Of a stretch of 64,000 nt of DNA, positions 53,724 to 61,262 are shown in pieces. Under the pieces are notes generated by a model. It worked only from the letters and a program-made list of their open reading frames with translations. It was not told where the DNA came from and searched no databases. Each line of letters starts with the position of its first letter. Position 1 is the stretch's first letter. The stretch covers positions 4,250,001 to 4,314,000 of the forward strand of contig NZ_JAFBCL010000001.1 of assembly GCF_016907655.1 (NCBI RefSeq), given 5' to 3'. The position numbers and the translations under genes were made by a program. Source of the stretch: Saccharothrix algeriensis. Its GTDB lineage: Bacteria; Actinomycetota; Actinomycetes; Mycobacteriales; Pseudonocardiaceae.

Positions 53724-53916
53724 GGTCCTACCGTCCCTCCGCACGGGTGCGGAGACATCGGTCGGCCTACCGAGTTTCCCGGTGACCTGGGCTGTGGGCC
53801 GCGAGCCGGGCCGTGAACTCCTGGTCCTCCAGGCGTCCAGGCGTCCAGGCGTTCTGGCGTCGACCCCCGGCCACCGCCCCACAGCGGGTTCGTGGTTCTT
53901 GTTTCGAAGCAACGGG

Positions 53917-54228
53917 ACCACCGCAGAGGGACCACGACGCAGGGCGAACGGTGAGCAAGCAGGTCCGGGCTCAAGTCGGGAACGCTATGCAGCGGGACCA
54001 CACTATCGCTTGTGTACAAATCCGTTGGTGTGATCCCCCGTCTTTTTCTCTGTGGTCCGGGGAAATCCAGGGGATTGGACGCGTGCGCGCGTTGGGGCGA
54101 CAGAAGGGGGATCTCGTCCGGCGGATTCGTTTTTACCGAAAGTGTGGTCCCGCTGCATAGCGTTCCCGACTTGAGTCCGGACTTCCGTGCTGAGCGTTCG
54201 CCTTGCGTCGTGGTCCCTCTGCTGTGGT
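53917..54228. repeat. Long palindromic element (about 310 bp), MITE- or REP-like
   Basis: Outer arms of about 91 bp (53917-54007 and 54138-54228) are inverted copies with about 90 percent identity, for example AAGTCGGGAACGCTATGCAG on the left and its complement on the right. Weaker inverted similarity continues inward (AAATCCG...GATCCCCC on the left and the complement near 54103-54127), so almost the whole element is one imperfect palindrome. It is less GC-rich than its surroundings, T-runs included. Both arms can be read as similar short peptides, an effect of the palindrome. No transposase or target duplication is evident. Confidence 0.8.
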
Positions 54229-54351
54229 ACTTTTGCTTAGACCCCCAAAAAAACAAAAATAGACTCGTCCGGGGGTGGAAGATCAAAAGCTTAAGAGCGC
54301 CAAGAGCGCCAAGAGCACCTAGGGCCGGGAGCGCTGAGCGCTGGGGGCGGG
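54229..54351. other. A-rich patch and 9-bp repeats downstream of the GNAT gene
   Basis: CCCCCAAAAAAACAAAAATAG (54242-54262 region) is unusually AT-rich for this chromosome and would give a U-rich transcript end for the minus-strand GNAT operon. AAGAGCGCC repeats three times (about 54293-54319). Confidence 0.5.
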
Positions 54352-54852
54352 CTAGAGGTTCCTGGCCAGGTAGAGGGCGATCTCGCCCTCGGCGGGGGTT
54401 CCTCGGTAGAGGGTCGTGTCGAGGCCGCAGAGGGTGAAGCCCATGCGCAGGTAGGCGCGTACGGCCGGGACGTTGACGTTCGACGTCTCCAGCCACGCCG
54501 TGCGAGCCCCGCGTGAGCGGCCGTGGTCCAGGGCCAGGTCCATCAGCTTCCGGCCGACGCCCCGGCCGCGGTGGCTCGGGGCGACCGTGACCTGGTGGAT
54601 GTGCAGCCGCCGGTTCCAGTCGGCGACCTCGACCGAGATGAACCCGCGCACCTCGTCGTCCACCGCGACGAAGCCCTCGTGGGGAGGTTCCTCGTCGGCC
54701 GGGAACACCTTGACCAGCGGCGGGTCCACGGGGACGGTGCGGAGGGTGAAGCCGGTGGGGGTGGAGTCCACCTCGAAGACCGCGTCGGTGGTGAACGAGT
54801 CGTCCAGGGTGAACACGTCGTCGGAGGTCGTCGGGCGGTAGCGGAGCGGCAC
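54352..54852 (-). CDS. GNAT-family N-acetyltransferase
   Basis: The 166-residue protein, read from a GTG (VPLRYRPTTSDDVFTL), has the acetyl-CoA loop in VAPSHRGRGVGRKLMDLAL and the later strand-helix TAWLETSNVNVPAVRAYLRMGF typical of the family. A TTG at 54870 would overlap the sigma-factor stop as TTGA and is an alternative start. It is the last gene of the DoxX-DGPF-ECF42 operon. Its acceptor is unknown. Confidence 0.85.
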   Translation of the reverse strand: MPLRYRPTTSDDVFTLDDSFTTDAVFEVDSTPTGFTLRTVPVDPPLVKVFPADEEPPHEGFVAVDDEVRGFISVEVADWNRRLHIHQVTVAPSHRGRGVGRKLMDLALDHGRSRGARTAWLETSNVNVPAVRAYLRMGFTLCGLDTTLYRGTPAEGEIALYLARNL

Positions 54853-54866
54853 TTCGTGATCATGCC

Positions 54867-56099
54867 TCAACCGCACGCGGCGGCGCGATCCAGCAGCAGG
54901 GCGCGCTCCCGGGCGTTGCGGGTCATCGCGGCGGCCCGCTCGAACTCGGCGCGCGCCTCGGCGGGGCGGCCCAGCTTCGCCAGCAGGTCGCCGCGCACGC
55001 TGGGCAGCAGGTGGTAGTCCTTCAGGGCGGGCTCGTCGAGCAGCTCGTCCGCCAGCTCCAGGCCCACCGCCGGCCCGAACGCCATGCCGATCGCCACCGC
55101 GTGGTTGAGCGCGACCACCGGTGACGGCGCGATCAGCGCCAGGGCCTCGTAGTACCCGGCGATCCGGGTCCAGTCGGTGTCCTCGGGCGTGCGGGCGCGG
55201 GCGTGGCAGGCCGCGATCCGGGCCTGCAGCGAGTACGGCCCGCCGCCCGCCCTCTCCAGCGCCGCGAGGCCGCGCCGGATGAGCAGCTGGTCCCACCGCG
55301 CCCGGTCCTGCTCCATCAGCAGCACCGGTTCGCCGCCGGGGCCGACGCGGGCGCGGGAGCGGGACGCCTGGATCTCCAGCAGCGCCACCAGGCCGTGCAC
55401 CTCGGGTTCGCGGGGCATCAGGCCGGCCAGCACGCGGGCCAGCCGGAGGGCGTCCGCGCACAGCTCCGGGCGCATCCAGTCGTCGCCGGCGGTGGCCGAG
55501 TAGCCCTCGTTGAAGATCAGGTAGATCACGCCGAGCACGGACGCCAGGCGCTCGTCGCGCTCGTCCTCGGCGGGCGCCTCGAATCGCACGCCCGCCTTGG
55601 CCAGGGTCTTCTTCGCCCGCACGATCCGCTGCGCCACGGTCGGCTCCGGGACCAGGAACGCCCGCGCGATCTCGTCGGTGGTCAGGCCGCCGAGCATCCG
55701 CAGGGTCAGCGCCACCCGGGCCCGGGTCGACAGCACCGGGTGGCACGTGGTGAACACCAGGCGCAGCAGGTCGTCGTCGATGTCGCCGACCGACTCGCCC
55801 GCGTCGGGCACGTGGTCGTGCTCCCGGGCGCGCCCGATCTGCTCCAGCTTGCGCTGGTAGTTCCGGCTGCGCCGGATCTGGTCGACGGCCCGGTTCTTGG
55901 CCGCGGCCATCAGCCACGCGCCGGGGTTGCGGGGGATGCCCGTCCCCGGCCACTGCTCCAGGGCGCTGACCAGGGCGTCCTGGGCCAGTTCCTCGGCCAG
56001 GCCCACGTCGTGCACCAGCCGGGCGAGGCCGGCGATCAGCCGCGCGGACTCGATCCGCCAGACCGCCTCGACGGCGCGACGCGCATCGGGAGCTGTCAC
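54867..56099 (-). CDS. ECF42-type RNA polymerase sigma factor with C-terminal helical extension
   Basis: The 410-residue protein has sigma region 2 (AELAQDALVSALEQWPGTGI, NPGAWLMAAAKNRAVDQIRR) and region 4 (TLRMLGGLTTDEIARAFLV, TVAQRIVRAKKTL), then a 200-residue extension (DUF6596/TPR-like: LGVIYLIFNEGYSATAG, HARARTPEDTDWTRIAGYYE). This is the ECF42 group, which has no anti-sigma factor and whose extension and DGPF neighbour control activity. It starts with GTG, 52 bp after the DGPF gene. The matching promoter lies upstream of doxX. Confidence 0.93.
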   Translation of the reverse strand: MTAPDARRAVEAVWRIESARLIAGLARLVHDVGLAEELAQDALVSALEQWPGTGIPRNPGAWLMAAAKNRAVDQIRRSRNYQRKLEQIGRAREHDHVPDAGESVGDIDDDLLRLVFTTCHPVLSTRARVALTLRMLGGLTTDEIARAFLVPEPTVAQRIVRAKKTLAKAGVRFEAPAEDERDERLASVLGVIYLIFNEGYSATAGDDWMRPELCADALRLARVLAGLMPREPEVHGLVALLEIQASRSRARVGPGGEPVLLMEQDRARWDQLLIRRGLAALERAGGGPYSLQARIAACHARARTPEDTDWTRIAGYYEALALIAPSPVVALNHAVAIGMAFGPAVGLELADELLDEPALKDYHLLPSVRGDLLAKLGRPAEARAEFERAAAMTRNARERALLLDRAAACG

Positions 56100-56151
56100 G
56101 ACCCGGGATCAGATCAGCTTCCGACGCGCGTCGGCAAGGCCCGGTGCGCCG

Positions 56152-56580
56152 TCACCCCTCGCCGTGCTGGGCGGCGACCTGCCGGCGCAGGTCCTCCTCG
56201 TGGTCGAGGACGTCCTGCGGCGCCGCGAAGTCCTCGGGGGAGAACACCTGGCGGATCTCGATCTGCGACTGCTCGCCGGTGGGGTTGGGCACCCGCTTGA
56301 CCCACTCGACCGCCTCCTCCAGCGACTTCAGCTCCAGCAGCCAGTAGCCGGCGATCAGCTCCTTGGTCTCGGCGAACGGACCGTCCACGACGGACCGCCG
56401 GTCGCCGTCGAAGTAGACCCGGGCGCCCTTGGCGCTGGGGTGCAGGCCCTCGCCGGCGAGCAGGACGCCCGCCTTCACCAGCTCCTCGTTGAACGCGCCC
56501 ATCTCGCGGAGCACGTCCTCGCCGGGCATGACGCCGGCCTCGGAGTCGGCAGTGGCCTTGACGATCACCATGAAACGCAT
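56152..56580 (-). CDS. DGPF/YCII-domain protein, ECF42 partner
   Basis: The 142-residue protein has the YCII-related pattern MRFMVIVKATADSEAG, LLAGEGLHPSAKGARV, DGPFAETKELIAGYWLLE and WVKRVPNPTGEQSQIEIRQVF. The DGPF motif names the family that accompanies ECF42 sigma factors. It is a small ferredoxin-like fold, thought to signal to or be controlled by the sigma factor. AAAGGGACC precedes the ATG. Confidence 0.9.
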   Translation of the reverse strand: MRFMVIVKATADSEAGVMPGEDVLREMGAFNEELVKAGVLLAGEGLHPSAKGARVYFDGDRRSVVDGPFAETKELIAGYWLLELKSLEEAVEWVKRVPNPTGEQSQIEIRQVFSPEDFAAPQDVLDHEEDLRRQVAAQHGEG

Positions 56581-56654
56581 CTTCTGGTCCCTTTCGGAGG
56601 GTGGAACGGACATCTTCTCCTGCGCAACGGCCGCGCCGGGGCGGTTCGGCCGGG

Positions 56655-57086
56655 TCAGCGGCGGAAAACGCGGCCCAGCGCGAAGGAACCGGGCCCGAGC
56701 ACCGCGATGAGCAGGAACGACCAGCAGTAGACGGCGGCCAGTTCGCCCGTGTTCTGCAGCGGCAGCAGGCCGGTCGGCTGGTGGTGGACGAAGTAGGCGT
56801 AGGCCATCGCGCCCGAGCACAGCACGGCGGCGGGCCGCACCGCGACGCCGACCAGCACGAGGGCCGAGCAGACGAGTTCGATCACGCTGCCCCACCAGCC
56901 GGGGAACGACCCGAACGCGACGGCGCCGCCCTGCCCGTCGATGCCGCCGAACGCGCCGAAGCCCTGGAGGCCGTGGCAGGCGAACAGGAACGACACGACG
57001 ACCCGGAACGCGGCGAGCACGAGGTCGTTGCGCTTGGCGGCTCCGGGAGTGCCGGTGGTGGTCCTGGTGTCGGTGCTCGTGGTCAT
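56655..57086 (-). CDS. DoxX-family membrane protein
   Basis: The 143-residue protein has four membrane segments (LAAFRVVVSFLFACHGLQGF, VIELVCSALVLVGVAVRP, LCSGAMAYAYFVHH, AVYCWSFLLIAVLGPGSF). The HGLQGFGAFGG loop and the FVHHQPTGLLPLQNTGE segment are family marks. DoxX-like proteins take part in redox or thiol stress functions and are typical ECF42 targets. It is the first gene of the operon and lies directly behind the ECF42-type promoter. Confidence 0.88.
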   Translation of the reverse strand: MTTSTDTRTTTGTPGAAKRNDLVLAAFRVVVSFLFACHGLQGFGAFGGIDGQGGAVAFGSFPGWWGSVIELVCSALVLVGVAVRPAAVLCSGAMAYAYFVHHQPTGLLPLQNTGELAAVYCWSFLLIAVLGPGSFALGRVFRR

Positions 57087-57120
57087 GTCCGAGGTCCCCT
57101 CTTCGTCGTCCTGCTTACGC

Positions 57121-57147
57121 GACGAACAGACCCCGGCCGGATCGACA
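57121..57147 (-). promoter_or_regulatory. ECF42-type promoter upstream of the DoxX operon
   Basis: Read on the minus strand, TGTCGA (57147-57142) and CGTC (57124-57121) are 17 bp apart, agreeing with the -35/-10 motif described for streptomycete ECF42 (from memory). It lies 35 bp before the DoxX start, implying autoregulation of the operon by its own sigma factor. Confidence 0.65.
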
Positions 57148-57263
57148 CCGACCTCGAATTTTTTCAGATTTTTGTTCTTGCAGGTCAGAGGGGGTGCACG
57201 TGGTCCGGGGCCGGTGCCGGTCGCCGCCCGCGGCCCCTCACCCCGCGCATCGGGCCCGCGCCC

Positions 57264-58784
57264 TCAGCGGTCCCAGTCGCCGATCACCGGCGGCGCGGTG
57301 GCCCCCGGTGCGCCGAACACCTCGTCCGGGTCCGGCTCGACCAGGTAGGACGGGGTCTGGTGCTCGACGTCGTCCTCGCCGCGGGCGCCGGCGGGCACGC
57401 CGCCCGGACCGACCGCGCCCGCCGGTCCCACCGCACCGCGCCCGGCGCCGGCCGCGGGCCCGGGACCCGTTCCCGGCCGCCCGGCCGCGCCCGGCGCGAT
57501 CCCGCTCGCACCGCCGGGCGGGAGGCCCCCGCCGAGCCCCTTGGCCGCCGCCGCGCCGCCCGGCCCGGGGAGCCCGCCGCCGCCCGCGCCCCGGCCGGCC
57601 CCGGCGCCGCCGCGGCCGGTTCCGCCGGTCCCGCCGAGCAGGCCGGCCCCGCCGGGGAGGCCGCCGGTCCGCCCGCCGGGCTTGCCGCCGCCCGGGGTCC
57701 GGCCCGCGCCGCCGCGACCCGCGCCCGGCGCGCCGCCGGGCCCGGCTCCGGGCACGGGGCCGGGCAGCGCGCCGCCCGCGCCGCCGCCCGTGCCGGGAGC
57801 GCCGGTCTGGCCGGGACCCGCTCCGCCGGTCTGCGTCGAACTGCCGGGAGGCGCGGTGACCGGTTCCGCCCCCGGCGTGGCGGGCGGAGCCGTCGCCGAG
57901 GTCTCCGTGACGCCCTCGACGGTGGGGGCCGGGGTGCGCGGGCGGCCCGGCTGCTCCTGCGTCCCGGGCGGCGGCGGTTCGGACTCGCCGGGTTGCCGGG
58001 GCGCGACCGGCGGCGGCGCGAACGCGGGCTGGGCCGCCGCCGTCTGCGCCACGGTCCGGTCGTAGGTCTCGACCGCCCGCGCCGCCTCCCGGTGGTCGGC
58101 CTGCTGCCGCTCGAACGCGGCGCGGTCGGCGGTGGCCTGGCGGGCGAACTCGACCGGGTCGGTGATCCGCATCAGCCGGTCGTTGGCCGCCTGCACGTCG
58201 AACGGCTCGGCGGGCGGCGGCGGGACGGTGTTCTTGACGTCGGTCAGCGCCCGCGCCTGCTGCGCGAACAGCGTGCCGGCCAGCTGCGCCGAGACCCCGG
58301 TCTCCCCGGCGCGGTTGCCCATGTCCGCCAGCGCCTGCCGCGCCGCGTCGCCGGCCCGGCCCACCCAGTCGGCCTCGCTGGCGGCGATCGCGGTGGCGAG
58401 CCGCTGGTTGAACGCGACCAGCTTGTTGCCCAGCTCGGTCCACAGCGCGCCGATGTCCCCGACCTGGCCGGGGTCGACCCCGCTGTGCACGCTGTCGTAG
58501 AGCTGCTGGTGGGAGATGCCCGGGTAGTGGGTCGCGGGCTCGGCCGGCGCGGAGCGGCGCGGCGCGCCCTCCGCCAGGAGCCGCGCCGCCTGGCGGTCGA
58601 GCAGGTCGTCCACCCGGTCGGGGTTCCTCAGCGCCCCGATCAGCGGGCCGAGCGGGCCGTACCGCGACTGCAACTCGCGGTCGGTCTGCTCCTGCAGCTC
58701 CTGGTCGGTCCGGCTCTCGGCGTGCCGGTCCAGCCCGTAGCGGTGGTGGACTTCCGGCGGTCGTCCCGGCGCCCCCTGGGTCAT
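57264..58784 (-). CDS. PPE-like protein with Gly/Pro-rich tail (cluster 2)
   Basis: The 506-residue protein has a charged start of about 80 residues, then a helical PPE/WXG100-like domain (LYDSVHSGVDPGQVGDIGAL, ASEADWVGRAGDAARQALAD with W-x-G), a Pro-rich linker and a 180-residue Gly/Pro/Ala tail. The C-terminus PSYLVEPDPDEVFGAPGATA and PPVIG resembles the tail of the cluster 1 protein. It is the last gene of its operon, after the PE-like protein and the DUF3558 lipoprotein. Export by an ESX-type system is likely. Confidence 0.75.
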   Translation of the reverse strand: MTQGAPGRPPEVHHRYGLDRHAESRTDQELQEQTDRELQSRYGPLGPLIGALRNPDRVDDLLDRQAARLLAEGAPRRSAPAEPATHYPGISHQQLYDSVHSGVDPGQVGDIGALWTELGNKLVAFNQRLATAIAASEADWVGRAGDAARQALADMGNRAGETGVSAQLAGTLFAQQARALTDVKNTVPPPPAEPFDVQAANDRLMRITDPVEFARQATADRAAFERQQADHREAARAVETYDRTVAQTAAAQPAFAPPPVAPRQPGESEPPPPGTQEQPGRPRTPAPTVEGVTETSATAPPATPGAEPVTAPPGSSTQTGGAGPGQTGAPGTGGGAGGALPGPVPGAGPGGAPGAGRGGAGRTPGGGKPGGRTGGLPGGAGLLGGTGGTGRGGAGAGRGAGGGGLPGPGGAAAAKGLGGGLPPGGASGIAPGAAGRPGTGPGPAAGAGRGAVGPAGAVGPGGVPAGARGEDDVEHQTPSYLVEPDPDEVFGAPGATAPPVIGDWDR

Positions 58785-58809
58785 CGCCCTGCCCCCTCCC
58801 TGCCGGTGG

Positions 58810-59421
58810 TCACGGCAGCCTCGGTTCGACCAACTCCGCTATGCGCCGCGCCGGCGGGCACGGGTCCCCGCCGGAGCTGCTCGCGTTGAGCACCACGTCG
58901 ACCCGCGACGAGTCGGAGACGCCCAGGTAGATGCCGCAGCTCCCGGTGGCCCCCAGCAGTTCCTTCGCCGGTCGGCCGCCGACGGTGATGTCCTTGACCA
59001 CACCGCCGTTGGGCTGCACGCCGGCCAACCCCACATTGGTGCGGATGCCGACGACGAAGGTGGCTTGCTCCGGGTAGAACGTGCACGCCCTGGCCGTGCC
59101 GATCCGCTCCGGTTTCGGGTCCTTGCGCTGCGCCCCGAGGGTGCTCTCGGTCTCGTCCTCGGTGACCAGCTCGCACGGGTCGGCGGTCTCCAACGAGCCG
59201 ACCGGTCCGGCGGTGCCGGACGGGCTGGTAGGCGTGGCGGTGCCGGGCGGGCTCGTGGTGGGGGCAGCGGTGCCGGGCGGGCTGGTGGGGGTGGTGGTGC
59301 TGCCGGTCGTGCTCACGGTGGTGGTGGACGCGCGCCGGGCGACGCCGGGCACCGGGTCGTCGCACGCCGCGACGGCGAGCAGCGCGGTCAGCAGGCCCGC
59401 CACGCCGAGTCGGGAGTTCAT
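58810..59421 (-). CDS. DUF3558-type lipoprotein
   Basis: The 203-residue protein has a lipoprotein signal (LGVAGLLTALLAVAAC; lipobox VAAC), a Thr/Pro/Ser linker with repeated PPGTA and TSP units, and a C-terminal domain with DPCELVTEDETESTLGAQ, ARACTFYP, GSCGIYLGVSDSSRVDV and GGDPCPPARRIAELV. The cysteines would form disulfides outside the cell. DUF3558 lipoproteins accompany ESX-like clusters in this order of bacteria. It lies 13 bp after the PE-like gene and 25 bp before the PPE-like gene, in the same operon. Confidence 0.83.
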   Translation of the reverse strand: MNSRLGVAGLLTALLAVAACDDPVPGVARRASTTTVSTTGSTTTPTSPPGTAAPTTSPPGTATPTSPSGTAGPVGSLETADPCELVTEDETESTLGAQRKDPKPERIGTARACTFYPEQATFVVGIRTNVGLAGVQPNGGVVKDITVGGRPAKELLGATGSCGIYLGVSDSSRVDVVLNASSSGGDPCPPARRIAELVEPRLP

Positions 59422-59434
59422 GGCCGCCCCCGCT

Positions 59435-59842
59435 TCAGGCGCTGCGGGTCGTGCCGCCGATGGCGTTCAGGCCCTGCGCGCGGTCCCCGTCGGTGGACCG
59501 GTAGAGGCCCATCGCCTGCTCCACGCCGGACCGCAGCTCCCGCAGGTCCTCCTGGAACTTCCGGACCACCGGGATGAACCCCTGCACCGGGTCGGTCGCG
59601 ATGGTCGCGAGGAACGGTTTGTAGACCTCGGCCGCCGGGGTCGTGCCCAGCGCCGGCTCCTGACTGAGCACCTCTTCGTGGACCAGCACCTCCTCCACCG
59701 CCTCCGCCATCTCGTCGATGGCGTCGAGGAGCACCTGCCCGCCGTGCGCGCTGATGGCGAAACCCGCCGCGGTGGCCGCGCGGAACCCCTCCACCGCCGC
59801 CGACATCCCGCTGATGCCCGCGGCGAAACCGCCTGTCGCCAT
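59435..59842 (-). CDS. Small helical ESX-type partner protein (PE-like, cluster 2)
   Basis: The 135-residue protein is Ala/Gly-rich at the start (MATGGFAAGISGMSAAVEGF) and helical throughout (DAIDEMAEAVEEVLVHEEVL, VVRKFQEDLRELRSGVEQAM). No signal peptide is present. It sits where the small partner of a PPE protein is expected. It is a paralogue in role, not obviously in sequence, of the cluster 1 protein at 22488. Confidence 0.6.
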   Translation of the reverse strand: MATGGFAAGISGMSAAVEGFRAATAAGFAISAHGGQVLLDAIDEMAEAVEEVLVHEEVLSQEPALGTTPAAEVYKPFLATIATDPVQGFIPVVRKFQEDLRELRSGVEQAMGLYRSTDGDRAQGLNAIGGTTRSA

Positions 59843-59940
59843 GGTGATCTTCCTCCCCGTGGAGCCCCGCTCGTGGCGTTCGGTGCGTGGGTGGTGGCGG
59901 CACGTGCGAGCCGCGGTCGTGGGCGCGCGGCGGCCCCCGG

Positions 59941-60690
59941 TCATCCGGGTGCAGCCAGGAGCCGGGCCACGTGCCGGGCCAGGGCCGCCTGGTCGGCCGG
60001 GGTGTAGGTGGCCGACAGCAGGCCGCCGCGGTCGGAACCGGGGATCACCGCGTACCGGCCGGCGTCGGTGTCCAGGTAGTTCAGGGCGCCCAGGGCGGTC
60101 CCGCCGGACGTCGCCGCGAAGTAGCCGGCGGCCAGCCGGGGCCGGCGCAGGATCTCCTCCACCGCCGCCCGGGACGACCGCGCCGCCGGCTTGAGCCGGG
60201 TGGTGAACCGGAACTCGGAGAAGTCCTCCTCCACCGGGCGGGCGGTCACCGTGGAGTCCCACACGGTGACCGAGGAGCCGGGGCCCGGCCGCGCCGGCGG
60301 CAGCAGGTCGACCAGCGACCGCACGACGGCGTCGGGACGGCGGGGCAGCAGCGCGATCGACTCGCCCCGCTGCACGGCCAGCAGCCCGGAGCGGCCGTCG
60401 GTCACGGCCAGCGCCGCCGACCGGCTGTGCCCGGCCCGCCCGACCAGCGCCACGGCCGTGCGCCCACCGGCGAGCAGGCGCAGCGCCTCGACCAGCTCCG
60501 GCGCGAACCCGCCGCCGCGGACCAGGCCGCGGGCCGCCAGGTCGCGGTGCGCCGCGGCCACCACCGCGACGCGCTGCTCGCGCGTCGCCCCGTGGTGGCC
60601 GATGGTGAACGGGAACCGGCGCACGTCGAGCCGCAGCGCCTCGCCGAGCGCGTCCAATTCGGCGAACGAGCACACGATCTCCGTCGCCAC
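59941..60690 (-). CDS. EspG-family ESX chaperone-like protein (cluster 2)
   Basis: The 249-residue protein starts at a GTG. It has FAELDALGEALRLDVRRFPF, VEALRLLAGGRTAVALVGRAG, SGLLAVQRGESIALLPRRP and the C-terminal GALNYLDTDAGRYAVIPGSD, in the order of the cluster 1 EspG-like protein. It opens the operon here, whereas in cluster 1 it closes it. It is a cytosolic chaperone candidate for the PE/PPE pair encoded downstream. Confidence 0.75.
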   Translation of the reverse strand: MATEIVCSFAELDALGEALRLDVRRFPFTIGHHGATREQRVAVVAAAHRDLAARGLVRGGGFAPELVEALRLLAGGRTAVALVGRAGHSRSAALAVTDGRSGLLAVQRGESIALLPRRPDAVVRSLVDLLPPARPGPGSSVTVWDSTVTARPVEEDFSEFRFTTRLKPAARSSRAAVEEILRRPRLAAGYFAATSGGTALGALNYLDTDAGRYAVIPGSDRGGLLSATYTPADQAALARHVARLLAAPG

Positions 60691-61262
60691 CCGGGAATCC
60701 CACCCTTCCCCCTCCGGCCGGGGGCCATAATGGCAGCGTCCACTGGGTCACGGGACCGTAGTATTGGGACTCCAAGTCCTTCGGGTGGCCCATTCACGGC
60801 AATGTTCACTTGAATGGGCGACAACCAATCTCAATCGGCTGAACTGCTGCACGGTGCGTGAACGGCAAAGCAGGAAGTGGTGGAACAGGCCCGAAAAATA
60901 CAATTCCACCCGTATTCGCCGGCGCGCCGTCCGTGAAAGTGCGGACCGTTCGCCCATCGGGAGCAGCAGGAGGCGGCGCCGCGGGCCAACGCCACCGCTC
61001 GCCGGGAGGAACCGCGCCGCGCCCCTCCGCGACGGCCCGGTCGGGAGCGCCATCCGGCGGCGCAGGGCACCCGGGCCGCGCGCACGGCGCCGGGGCTTCG
61101 CGCCCGTCGCGCGGCGACCGGTCCGCCGGGCCCGTTGCCCTTTCGGGCACCGTTCCCGCTGACCTGCGAGGACGCGCTCCCACCGGCCTTGACCGGAGCC
61201 GGCGGGCGCGGTGACGATCGGATCCCCGCCGCCGCACCCGCCGTCGACGAACGGACCAGCAG
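60691..61262. other. Intergenic region between divergent EspG-like and GH3 genes
   Basis: No gene is supported. A 9-bp inverted repeat GCCCATTCA/TGAATGGGC (60788-60796 and 60811-60819, 14 bp apart) lies about 100 bp upstream of the EspG-like operon and may be its operator. The stretch from 60730 to 60920 is relatively AT-rich, as promoter regions are; the rest is GC-rich and featureless. Confidence 0.5.

Noticed and set aside
53720..54496. Open frames on both strands through the palindromic element that read as similar peptides
   Set aside because: The similarity is a by-product of the inverted repeat; neither frame has a ribosome site or a known domain.
60858..61214. Open frame of 118 codons before the GH3 gene
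   Set aside because: Low-complexity Gly/Ala/Arg/Pro sequence without ribosome site or motif.
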